Assembly (NCBI GenBank): GCA_002914845.1
Contig: JXTC01000106.1
Coordinates: forward strand, 809,494 to 873,493
Direction of reading: 5' to 3'
Origin: Trema orientale
Lineage: Eukaryota; Streptophyta; Magnoliopsida; Rosales; Cannabaceae
DNA: 64,000 nt
A model generated the notes under the pieces. The model saw nothing but the letters and a program-made list of their open reading frames with translations. It was not told the origin of the DNA and searched no databases. Positions 37,312 through 49,500 of the stretch are shown here, in pieces; the stretch's first letter is position 1, and each line of letters begins with the position of its first letter. The translations under genes and the position numbers were made by a program.

Positions 37312-37811
37312 GAGCATCTCTAATAGACATGTCAAATATCATACTAACGCTAAAGTTTATTTGAGTAGAAAATAACTCTTCATGAGTGTTATATTTGGCA
37401 TAATTTTTAAAACATGTGTTATTATTTACAATATCATCACTATTTATTATCCTTACTAAATTATAATCAATTATAATTAATAAGGGTATATTTTATTTAT
37501 AATTTTTTTTGCATTGACTAATTTGTTCATTTGAATAGAAGATAAGTACTTCTAAATTAGAAGATAAAGTTAATTTTATAATTTATCATTAAATGATAAA
37601 ATAATAAGAATATATAATAGGAAAAAAAAAATTCGCATAAAACTAAAGTTTAAAATACAAAATAACATTTCTTTTAGCATATTTAAATTAGAGCAAAATT
37701 AAAAGACTGCATACCAAATATGACAAAACTTAGCATTCGCACACCATTTTTAGCTAATCTCAATTTTAGCTAATGCTAATCTCAATTTTACCTAATGCAT
37801 TGGAGATGATC
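37312..37811. mobile_element. MITE-like element, about 500 bp
   Basis: The ends GAGCATCTCTAATAGACAT and, reversed, GATCATCTCCAATGCATTA form imperfect terminal inverted repeats of about 20 bp. The inside is very AT-rich and non-coding. GAGCATCTCCAA-type ends are common on plant MITEs. No clear target duplication was found, so the class is open. Confidence 0.6.
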
Positions 37812-38692
37812 TAATCCTCTTTGAATGATTTCGAGAATTACTAATCCCAAAAACACAGAAGTTTGTCGTTTCAGAAAGAACGTATATTTCTCAACAAAAT
37901 AAGCTGATTACGCACGACGCCATTGTGTTTGCAGGCTCCTGGTATCTCATGCACGAGTCAAGCATGGAATGCGAATAAGATACACTATACAATAAAAAGA
38001 GGACTCGTGAAAACCTTGCACACGAAAAAAATAGACACAGTAGCCGTACCCCTGTCCACCACCACACGTATTTCTCATCTATTATATATTAAAATAGATC
38101 ATTACAAGACATCCATTCTGTTAAAAGACATCAAGATTAATAATTCTTCAGCTCAACATATGACCTAGGACAAAGACCCTTGATTTACATCCTTAACCTA
38201 TGGTCTTAACTTAGTTGTGAATCGACAAGGATTACTCCATACAAACCCAACCTTAGAACAAAATATTTGAGACAATCTGTAAGCGATTACAAATTTTATC
38301 TTAATTGAACTCCAAAATGGACTCCAAAGACAAAAATTCGATCCGCATGTTAAATCTGAAGAGCATAAAACATACAGCGTATAAAACATCCACATATATC
38401 TAACTACTGCTGGATTGTAGCAAACTAAACTCTCAATCATCAGGCGAATAAATATTAAACGAAACCAAAACTTCATTAAAACTTGGGAGTAAATGACATA
38501 GTCTTACCATACTCGTCCAAAATTTAAAGCCACTACATTTTAGAAAATCAAAATAACTCCTAAACGAAAAACAGGTCATAAACCCTCATGAAACAATGTA
38601 CTTAGAAAACTTTGCCAAATCCATGAAAAGCTTTGTAAAGCTATAGAATGAGTGCGCTTAAATCACGATCAAAATGACCTTTTAAGAGCCAC
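37812..38692. other. Intergenic DNA between convergent genes
   Basis: No gene supported. The part near 38500-38692 is probably the 3' untranslated region of eL37 on the minus strand. Confidence 0.5.
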
Positions 38693-39629
<937 letters not shown>

Positions 39630-39699
39630 TGTCGCAGAGAGAAATGCAGAAACCCTAGGTGCTGAGGCGGGTGTGTTTGGCTAAATAGGCGTGAGCGGC

Positions 39700-42166
39700 G
39701 GAGAGACGAGTTTATAAGAGCCAGCTTCGAGGGTTTTAGTCTAGGGTTGGAATGGAAACTAAAGAGGAGGGACTTGGACTGGGCTTTTGGGCTTTTATGG
39801 TTGATTTTAACTGGGTTGGGCCTTGAAAGAAAATTATCGGGATAGGGGGCGGAATTAGAAAAGTACCACATGTTACCACACAACTAATTATTTATAACAA
39901 CCATTTTAAATTTGGAGAAATTAGAGTAGGTGCACTTTTTTCTGCACTTCGTTTTAGTAAATTTCTATTTTATTCTTTTTATCACTAAATGGACTTGGCT
40001 ACAACGTAAGCAACTTTTATTTGCTCGAACATATCCTACTTTTCCTTTTTGGGGAAAAAAAAATGTTTTACTTGTCGATTGCCCATGTGCAAATTCTTAA
40101 GAAGAAATTTAGTGGTTGAAAATGAAAGTTAAAAAAGGTCCCATTTGGGATTATTTTTGGAGGCAGCTTTTAGCTTTTAAAAACAATTAGAGAAAAATAC
40201 AGGAGTGCGAGGTATTTTAGTAAATTTATTTTGAGAAATAAAATGAGGGTTACTTTTCAAAACTAAATCTACTGTCATAATATAAGTTTCATTAAATATC
40301 ATTTTACAACCCATTCAATTTATAATTTATCAAACATTTTTTTGGACAATAATTTTGTAAAATTAATTTATTAAATGCCTACATATTTTTTTCACAACTG
40401 CTTATTGGTAATAGCATAGTTATAGCTACTATATGGCTACAATACAAGTGCAACACACAAGCAATACCAAACTGGCCAATTACTAAAAAAAATAAAAGTT
40501 TTTAACTATGATTCATATGTCTTATAGAGTGGTATTTGGCTACTTAAATATAATTTATCATATGAAATTTTACTTGTATCATAAGTTGTTCAGTCTAACT
40601 CATATTTTAAGCTGTTCAATATCCAAACTAAACTAATTAAAACTAATTAAATTGGATGGAGAATTTTGAACACTATTCGAATTGGTTCAGTTGGCAGTTT
40701 GTATGTTTAAAAATACAAGTAAAACTGAACCAATCTAATGATATAATTAAGATGAATAAACATATTTACATTTTTTTTTTCTATCATTGATAAAATTTAT
40801 ACTGATAATATACTATATATATACATGTAATTTTTTTCTTAGTCTTAGTTTTCAAGATTTATTGACATTGTTTTGTGCTTTTTGTTGTGTGTATATATAT
40901 ATATATGTTTTTAGTATTAGGGCCCATTAATAGTAACAGTTTGAAATTTTGTTAAAATATAAAAAAAATAATAAAAAATTAGTGATAGGATTGGAAATTG
41001 AAACTAATAGCCAAAACCATTAAGTTTAAAGTTGAAATCTCAATTCAATTACTAAAACCAAACTAGTATAGTTAGTAATTGGGTTTGATTGGATAGTACT
41101 CATAAATTGGATCGGATTAAGATTCTCAAAATCAACCTAAGGTTTGATCTAGTTGAATATGAACAAAATAGATTGAATTTCAACGAATAAGCGTATGTAT
41201 ATTACTGCTCAATTTGTTTTGTTTTTTTTTTTTTTTTCCAAAAATTATCTTTATCCAAAAAGATATAAAAAAGGGAAAGATTAAAACATAAACCCTAAGG
41301 TAGCGTTTGATTGGGGAAAATGAAATTGATGGTAATGGTAATGGTAATATGAATAGAAAGGAAACGAATTGTGATATTTTTATTTAGTTGGAATTTGAAA
41401 TAGACTTTTGAACTCAACAGAATGGAATAGAATAAACTATACTTTGACAAATGTACCCTCAGTTCTGATTTTCTTTTTTAAACAGACAAACTCAATTAGT
41501 ATTAATTTATTGTGATAAAAAAAATTAATATTTAGTTAAACATTACCAGTTGCAGTATACAAATTACACACATTACACATATATATGGGCACCAATTCAT
41601 AATTTTTTTTTTTTTACCTAGGTATTGTTTTGTCAAATTAAAATTACTTACGTACGTCTTTTTATGGTAAAAAAATGTGAGAAAAAAATATTAAATAATG
41701 AGTATTTATTTTTAGTATTTTGGAAACAAACAGATCCAGTGGAAACAAAAGTGGAAACAGAAGAAGCAAACAGATCCAGTGGAAACAAAAGTGGCTTAAA
41801 TCAATTAAATTTATCGCACAAAATTTAACGCATAGTGGCTTAGATCTGGGAGCTCCATTCTCGGACACAGCTTCCAAGTTTCTATACCATTACAAAATTT
41901 GATTTACTCAATACAAAATTATATCCTTAGTATATAATATACCTAGTATATAAATGTCTTTGACATTTACCGATAAAACGACGGAGGAAAAAAAAAAAAG
42001 ACATTTACTAAATAAAGTGTGGAAACAAAAGTTGCTATATACTCAACTTCTAAACTTGCGCCGTAACAAACTATAATGGAGCTAATGCTACAATAAAAAA
42101 AAATTAGGGAAATGAACGAGACAAAAAGTGTTTTGGACCAAAAATTTTTTTTTTTTTTTGGCGCGT
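39700..42166. other. Intergenic DNA upstream of eL37
   Basis: AT-rich DNA with poly-T runs (41223-41239, 41608-41618), a (TA)n run at 40894-40909 and a directly repeated AAACAGATCCAGTGGAAACA (about 41728 and 41768). The eL37 promoter should lie within the first few hundred bases. No gene was recognised. Confidence 0.5.
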
Positions 42167-42322
42167 CTACAGTAGGGGCGTCCCTACGTAGGGCCCTGTC
42201 TATACACCGTTAGATGAGAATCTGTGTATAAATAGATTCCCCACAGATTCCTGTTATTCCCCTCAGATTCCTATTCAACGGTGTATAAGGGGTGGCCCTA
42301 CGTAGGGGCGCCCCTACTGTAG
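42167..42322. mobile_element. MITE of about 156 bp with long inverted ends
   Basis: The left end CTACAGTAGGGGCGTCCCTA continues CGTAGGGCC...TATACACCGTT. The right end is its reverse complement with few mismatches over about 45 bp. The core holds TATAAATAGATTCCCC and two AGATTCCT phrases. It is much more GC-rich than its surroundings. Poly-T runs flank both sides; target duplication unclear. Confidence 0.8.
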
Positions 42323-42553
42323 CCCTCCCTTTTTTTTTTTTTTTGAGAAGGGACCAAAAACATTTTTAGATATTTCATGATAACATTATAAGACGTCTTT
42401 TTTAAATTATGATCAGTAGTTATTTTAGTTATGATTGTCGATCACAATAAAATGAATAACACTATTATAATTTATATTAAAGTCCTGAAAATGTCATTTG
42501 GGTGCAAATACTCCTAATTCCCATGGTAAGAGTTTTCTAGACCCACATTTTTA

Positions 42554-43045
42554 AAACTATTTTTTCAATGACTTCATTAGGACTATTATGTCGTGTAGTC
42601 ATTATGAACTTTTTATCACCGATTATCATATTAGTAAGGATTAGTGTCATTTTTATATTATGTATTTGGACATTTTGTTCGATTTATACCTTCTGTTTTA
42701 GTTATTATCAACATTAGCCCTTAGATTTGAAATCTATTATAAATTTCTACTCTGATACCAATTTAGAGCAGTTAATTTACCAAGATGCCGTTAAAAAAAT
42801 TGAAATAAAACCATATAAAAATTAATCCGAGAATAAGTTTATTAAATCATCTTAGTAAATGAACTGCTCTAAATTAATGTCAGGCTATAAATTCGTAACA
42901 GATTTCAAATCTAAGGGTCAATGTTGATAATAACCAAAACACAAGATACATTTTAAACAAAGTGTCAAAATACAGGGTATGAAAATGATAATATCCCTAT
43001 TAAAAATGACTAGTTCTAAAAGCACTATATTGAAAAACTGGTCAT
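42554..43045. mobile_element. Foldback/MITE with arms over 150 bp
   Basis: The left arm (about 42625-42788) contains TTATTATCAACATTAGCCCT and TTAGAGCAGTTAATTTACCA. The right arm (about 42838-43010) carries the reverse complement (TGGGAATGAACTGCTC-type pairing, ACCCTTAGATTTGAAATCTG on its complement). Weaker pairing continues out to about 42554 and 43045. The loop is about 50 bp. Non-coding; target duplication not resolved. Confidence 0.75.
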
Positions 43046-43750
43046 TAAAATGTAATTTGAACTAAAAAAACTCCTAGTCATGCAAAAACTTGGATTTTTT
43101 TTTATTTTTTTTGCCAAAGTGATTATTTTTTCATTTTTATTTTTTGCCAAAGTGATTTTTTTTGACATTTTTTTAGGACTACTATAAACTTTATGATTTG
43201 TGTCACAATATTTTCAGGTATTAATGGTTAATTATAATAATAGTTCCCGAATTATATTGTTGTATAATTTTGGTCCCTAAATTTTCAATTTATATAATAG
43301 ACTACCTTATTACAATGATAGTTTATTTATTAAAAAGTGTTAATTTTTCAATGAAAACTTATTACGTGCAAAGCATGGGCTGAGTTTAACATGTTATAAT
43401 GGTCATTTTAATTAGATAGAGAGCTATGTTTAATTAAAAAAAGCTAATATTAGCCTCATTATTTTCCTAAAAAAGAAAGAAAACACGGAGTTATGCTCTA
43501 ACAATTGATAGTTTGTGACAAATATTGGGCCATTGCTACAACGATTACATAACTTAAGATACCTCACTATGTAAGTTAAATATTTGGGGAAGAAAGTGGC
43601 ACAAGTATAATTCGGTACCTATTATTGTAATTAACCTAATTTGTGATTGCTAGCGTCATTAAACTTTTTGGCTATCATAAAAATACTATTCTGAAAAAGT
43701 TTATAAAATAGTCATTTAAGCGCACATTACTTAGAGAAAAGGACATGTGT

Positions 43751-43963
43751 AGGACTAACTTGGGCCAAATTGATTTTTTTTGTGCATTTTTTTAAAAATG
43801 ACATTTTTAAAGTGTCAAGGATACTTTAACTTATGTTCAAGAAATCCTTGACTATAAAAAAGTCCAATAATGATTTTTTTTTATGATTAAAAAGTTCTTG
43901 ACACTCCCAAAAATGTTATTTTTAGAAAAATGTAAAAAAATAAGCCTAAATGAGTCCTCCATT
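43751..43963. mobile_element. Small inverted-repeat element (MITE)
   Basis: The left arm starts AGGACTAACTTGGGCCAAAT and runs to GTGTCAAGGA. The right arm pairs with it in reverse (TTCTTGACACTCCCAAAAAT...TAAATGAGTCCT). Arms are about 80 bp with mismatches, loop about 50 bp. It is absent from the matching position near the downstream duplicate. Confidence 0.7.
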
Positions 43964-44074
43964 ACTTACCCTACCCCGGTCAAAGTCGTCCCATCCATCC
44001 CCATAGAATAAATTAGCTAGACGCCACTTTTTTTTCCTTATTAATTAAATCTACCACCATACTACTTTTTTTAT

Positions 44075-44190
44075 GAATTCTTGATGGATTCTTGATGAAT
44101 TCTTGATAATCTTGATAGATTCTTGATGGATTCTTGACAGATTCTTGACGTCGATGGATTCTTGACGCATTCTTGATGAATTCTTGACTA
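44075..44190. repeat. Minisatellite with a 12-bp unit (GATTCTTGATG-like)
   Basis: About ten copies of ATTCTTGATGGA and variants (ATGAATTCTTG, GACAGATTCTTG) in a row. The antisense frame across it is an artefact of the repeat. Confidence 0.88.
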
Positions 44191-44862
44191 ATTTCCTCCC
44201 AAAAGTGGTAAAATTTAATGGTGGTGGTAAATTTAGATAAACATTTAAAAAAAGTGGCAATTGCCTACTTAACCCATCCCCATAGGATATGTAAGTGGTA
44301 ACAGGTCCATTAAGTGACCCATTTTTTGCAATAGTCCAATAGGAAAGTTCATAAATATCTGTTTTTAAAACCATATTTCTATTAATACCTATTTTTTATT
44401 TTATTTCATAAATACATGTTTTTATAACTACTTTGTTAGAAATGCAGACCATCAGTGTTACATTTTATACATTTCATACATCAAGTGTATACCATGGTAC
44501 ATATTTTATAAATAAAAATTACACTAAAAATTGACACACATTTCAAAATGTATATCATAAGTCAATTTATAATGAAAAATATAAACTATGGTAAATAATT
44601 AACATTATAAATGTATACTATTCATATTTTACACATAAAATATATACCATATAGGTAAAAATTTACATTGTAAATATGTACCGTAAAAATGAATATTTTT
44701 GAAAGAAAATTAAAAATGAGTATTTATGAAAATAAGTTATAAAAACAAGTACTGATTGTAAATTTCTTTAGTGGAATTTGAACTTCGTTGGCTCACCCTC
44801 TCCCGGAGTGGCATTTGGTGAAGCGCGCGCAGGAGCTAAAGTAGAGAAGGAAGAAATATCGA

Positions 44863-44919
44863 AAATGGAAGATGAGAAAGGTGAAGCTCCGAAATTTCAA
44901 GGATTTCCGTATAAAAAAA
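44863..44919 (+). pseudogene. Truncated copy of CHL1 exon 1
   Basis: It encodes [17 protein letters not shown] and then leaves homology with the real exon (46575-46627). The first ATG of the true gene is ATA here. The Walker A region and everything after are absent; about 40 bp later a hAT-like MITE begins. It could still be transcribed from its copied promoter but cannot make a helicase. Confidence 0.85.
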
Positions 44920-44957
44920 TTCCTTGTCCAGTCTACGGGAAATGCAAAAACATACGT

Positions 44958-45688
44958 GCTGTTTGGTAACACTTTTATTTTTTGTTTTTTCAAACACAAA
45001 GATGAAAGTACTTTTTTTTATTTTGTTTTTTGCATTTTAAAAATAAAAATGTGTTTGGTAATAATGTTGTACTTTTTGTTTTATAAAATAAAAACAATAA
45101 ATACATATTTGGTAACTAGGACTTTTTACTTTGGAAAGTGAAAATCAAAAGGGAGAGTAATAAAGGAAAAAAGAAAGAGAAAATAAGAGAGAGAAAAAGT
45201 GGTATTTATCTAAATAAATTTCATAAGTAGTATTTTTTAAAATAAAACTTTTAAAAGTGATATTTTTCTAAATATTTTAGGAAATTTTTGAAAAAAATAC
45301 CAAATTTTAAAATTATATTTTGAAAAATACCACTTTTAAAATTTTGATTTTGAAAAATATAACTTTTAGAAATATTTAGAAAAATACCACTTTTACATAA
45401 GGCTAGAGAGATAATGACAAGAGAAATAGTGATGAGAGAGAAAATGTTAAGAGAAATGATGATGTGAGTCTAGATATATTTGAATTTTGATACTAACATT
45501 TCTACAAAATTGTTTAAAAAAATTTTGAAAATAAGAAATTTTTATTTTCAAAATTTTAAAAAATTTGTTGTCAAATTAAAAAAATGAAAAACAAAAGTAG
45601 TTTTACCAAACATAATTTTGAAATATATTTCCACTTTTTTGATTAAAAAAACAAAAAACTGTTTAAATAAGTGTTATCAAACAAGTCC
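44958..45688. mobile_element. hAT-like MITE, about 730 bp
   Basis: Ends GCTGTTTGGTAACAC and, reversed, CTTGTTTGATAACAC are imperfect inverted repeats of a kind common on plant hAT MITEs. GTTTGGTAA recurs inside at about 45053 and 45108. The element fills the gap between the truncated exon copy and the downstream duplicate block. No matching 8-bp duplication was found. Confidence 0.55.
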
Positions 45689-46565
45689 TATGATTTTTTT
45701 TTTTGCCAAAGTGATTTTTTTATTATTTACCAAAGTTATTTTTTATGACTTTTTTTTAGGACTACTATAAATTTTATGATTTGTGTCATAATATTTTCAG
45801 GTATTAATAGTTAATTATAATAATAGTCCATGAATTATACTGTTATACTATTTTGGCCCCTAAATTTTCAATTTATATAATGGACTACTTATTACAATGA
45901 TAGCTTATTTATTAAAAAATATTATTTTTTCAATAGAAACTTATCATGTGCAAAGCGTGAGCTAAGTTTAACATGTTATAATGGTCATTTTAATTAGATA
46001 GAGAGCTATGGTTAATTAAAGAAAGCTAATATCGGCCTCATTATTTTCCTAAACCTTATGTAACGCTAAAGTTATGGTTTTTTTCGAGAAAATTCATACC
46101 CGTTTTTAAAACTATATTTTTATAAATATCTGTTTTTATTTTTATTTCATGAATATCCATTTTGTTAGAAATATAAAACACGTACGTATGAAATGTATAC
46201 CGTTGTATATATTTTATACATCAACTGTATATCGTGGTACACATTTCATGAATAAAAATTACACTAAAAATTAGCACACATTTCAAAATATAAACTATAG
46301 GTCAAATTTAAAATGAAAAATATAAACTATTCTAAATATTTACATTGTAAATGAATACCACTCATATTTTACACATGAAACGTGTACCATAAAATGAGTA
46401 TTTTGAAAGAAAAATTAAAGTCGAGTATTTATGAAAATAAGTTATAAAAACGGGTACTGAGCGTAAATTTCTTTAGTCGAATTTGAACTTTGTTGGCTCT
46501 CTCTCTCTCTCTCCCGGAGTGGCATTAGGTGAAGCGCGTGCAGGAGCCAAGTAGGGAAGGAAGAA

Positions 46566-49500
46566 ATGTCGAAAATGGAAGATGAAAAAGGTGAAGCTCC
46601 GAAATTTCAAGGATTTCCGTACAAACCCTACTCAATCCAGATCGATTTCATGAATGCCCTTTATCAGTCTCTCAACAATGGCGGCGTTTCCATGCTCGAA
46701 AGCCCAACTGGTACACACACATTTTCTCCCTGTAATTGCTTGTGTTTGGTTCAGTAGCTTAAAATGTGGGAACGGAATGAAATACCATTTGCGTATGCTT
46801 AATTTTCATGATTTTTGGCAACATTGAAGACTAAGAATTTTCCGGAAACCCGAAAGCGATGAACTTAACCTTGTATTAGTCTTAGCTCTTAGGCTTAGGT
46901 TGGCCATTGTTCCCCCCAGTATGGATAACTAATTTTCATGAATTTTTGTTTATTTTTTTCCTTAAAATTTATTTGAAACTATTTTGTTTGATTAGGGACT
47001 GGGAAAACTTTAAGCATAATTTGTAGTGCATTGCAATGGGTGATTGATCAGAGGCACCAACAGAAATCTGAGAAAAGGGTTGAATCCGATCAGCATTGTG
47101 CGAAAGGCGGCGAATTTGACTCGGATGATGAACCTGATTGGATGAGAAACTTTGTTGTAAACAAAGACGATCAGGGTCAGGACAAGAAGATAAAGAAGAG
47201 TAAAATTCGGGTGGGAATAGGGAAAGGCAATTTCGGAAGGAACCGCCACGCAGGTTGCGGAGAGTTGTTGAGTGAGGACGTGGAGAAAGATTGTTGCAGA
47301 AGGAAAGAGGGAAAGAATGTGTCAAGCGATGTTGTGGAGTTGAGTGATAAGGAGTTTTTGTTGGAAGAATATGAAAGTGAAGAAGAAGGAGCTCTTGGTG
47401 ATGGGAAGTCGAAGAGGAAGACTTTGGGTGTTTCTCTTAGTTCATCAAGTGATGAGGAGGGTGGAGATGGTTCTGGCGAGGAGGATGAGGAAGAAGGGAA
47501 GTTAAAGGTTTATTTTTGCAGTCGGACTCATTCACAGCTTTCACAGTTTATAACGGAGTTAAGGAAGACAGTCTTTTCTAATGAGATGAAGGTTGTTTGT
47601 CTGGGCTCTAGGAAGAACTTCTGCATTAATGAAGGTATGATATTGTATAGTGACATCTGTAGATTGAAGTTCGTTTATAGTTACAATTTTAATTACGTGT
47701 TTCAGAGGTGTTGAAGCTTGGAAACCCTGCTCGGATTAATGAAAGGTGCTTGGAACTTCAAAAGAAGAAAAATGATAAAGTCTCCAAAATCAAGGTAATG
47801 TATGTTTTCATTTCATATTTTCAGGATCATCATCTTAATTTGATCCATGGTTTTGGGATTGCTGAGCTATCAGAGTGTCTGCCCTTCATGATTAAAAACT
47901 ATGGGCATTATTCACTTTCTTCCTCGAACATTATTTTGGTTTCAGCTATTAGTTTGCAGTGATTTTAAATGGTTTCATCCTCTAGTGCAGAATGTAAACA
48001 CAATTTGATGCATGTGGTGAACTGAAAAATTTTCAGCTGTTCAAATGCGGCCATATTTTCTCAGTTACAATATTACCAGCAAAAGTGTCACCATTTTTTT
48101 TTTAATTTTGCGTATAAGATATAATGTGTGTGTATATATATATATATTTTCTTTTCTCAGGATGAAGTTATTAGCCAAAATTCTACATTTGTTCTTAAGC
48201 ATAACTCTCAAATTTTGTTCGGAATAACAAGGATCTATCTACTTTTTTCTTTTCTTTTCCCAGTGGCTTGGCAATAGATTTCTTTCTCACTTAAGCAGTG
48301 TCACTTTGCAGAACTTAGGTGCAGGAGGAAGATTACGCAGAACCAAGGCTTCTTCTGGATGCCCGATGCTTAGGAAATATAAACTACAAAAGCATTTCAG
48401 GAGTGAGATATCTCAACAAGGTGCAATGGATATTGAGGATCTTGTTCACCTTGGTAGAAGTATGAAGACTTGTCCATATTATGGCTCCCGAAGCATCGTA
48501 CCTGCAGCAGATCTTATTGTACTACCCTATCAATCTCTTTTGTCAAAATCATCTCGTGAGTCACTTGGCCTCAATTTGAAGAATAGCATTGTTATCATAG
48601 ATGAGGCTCACAATTTAGCCGACTCCCTCCTGAGCATGTATGACTCAAAAATTACTTTGCCACAGGTAAACCAGTTATTACTGTGATCCAACAAAACTTG
48701 ATTGCTGGTTGAGAATTTGTTATTTGTATTTATCTACATGGTTTTGGTGCTCTAATTATCCTTGTAAACCCTGTTGACAACAAATTATTAATCCCATAAT
48801 GGACAACCTTAATATACTGGGGAGAATATATGGTCTTCTGAGGTTGGAACCTGGCACTGATAAGTTTAGGCTTCTCATATTGGTATTTTTAGTGCTATAC
48901 ATGACCGATTTAATTGAATAATTGATAAAGAATAGGAAAGGAATATTTTAGGAATATTATAATTATTATTATTAAATTAGATTTTATTTATTTATTAGGT
49001 TTATTTTAATTTTGAGTAACTAGTTTTAAGTTTCTCGTTTCTATCAGTTTCTAGAATGTGTCTAGTTTCCTAATTGTGTCCAATTGCCTATCTATAAATA
49101 GGCTTAGCTGTGTAATTGTTTTTCAGATTATGAGATTATGAATAAATATTGAGTGATTATTGAGTTTTCTCCTCTACGGTTCTTCTTCTCTTTGAGTTCT
49201 TATCTTAATTCTCTATTGCTTTTCTACCAATTCATCTATTTGTGCCTAAATTCTATCACCTCTTGCTCTTCTACCTATTCTCTTTCTAAATTCTCATCTT
49301 ACCCTATATCATTTGGTATCCGAGCCTAGTTCGATTTCCTCTTGCCTATCCCTTAAATTTTTTTTTTCTTTTGCAATCTTAAAATATAAAAAAAAAAAAA
49401 CCAAAAAAAAAAGTTACTGCCCAGCCCACCCTAGAAACAGCAATTCCTTCTGTCAAAAAAAAAAAAAAAAAAAAAAACTAGATCAACTTCAGCCGCTGCC

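Larger units (their letters stand above)
43130..44919. repeat. Upstream partial duplicate of the CHL1 5' region
   Basis: Two blocks here match DNA just upstream of CHL1 in the same orientation. 43130-43480 matches about 45690-46060, and 44340-44919 matches about 46080-46626. The second block includes promoter DNA, leader and the first coding bases of CHL1. About 860 bp between the blocks (43480-44340), including a MITE and a minisatellite, have no counterpart in the downstream copy. Confidence 0.88.

Noticed and set aside
37923..38168. Plus-strand 81-codon frame
   Set aside because: No recognisable domain, no splice partners, in intergenic DNA beside a MITE.
46969..47325. Minus-strand 118-codon frame
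   Set aside because: Antisense to CHL1 exon 2.
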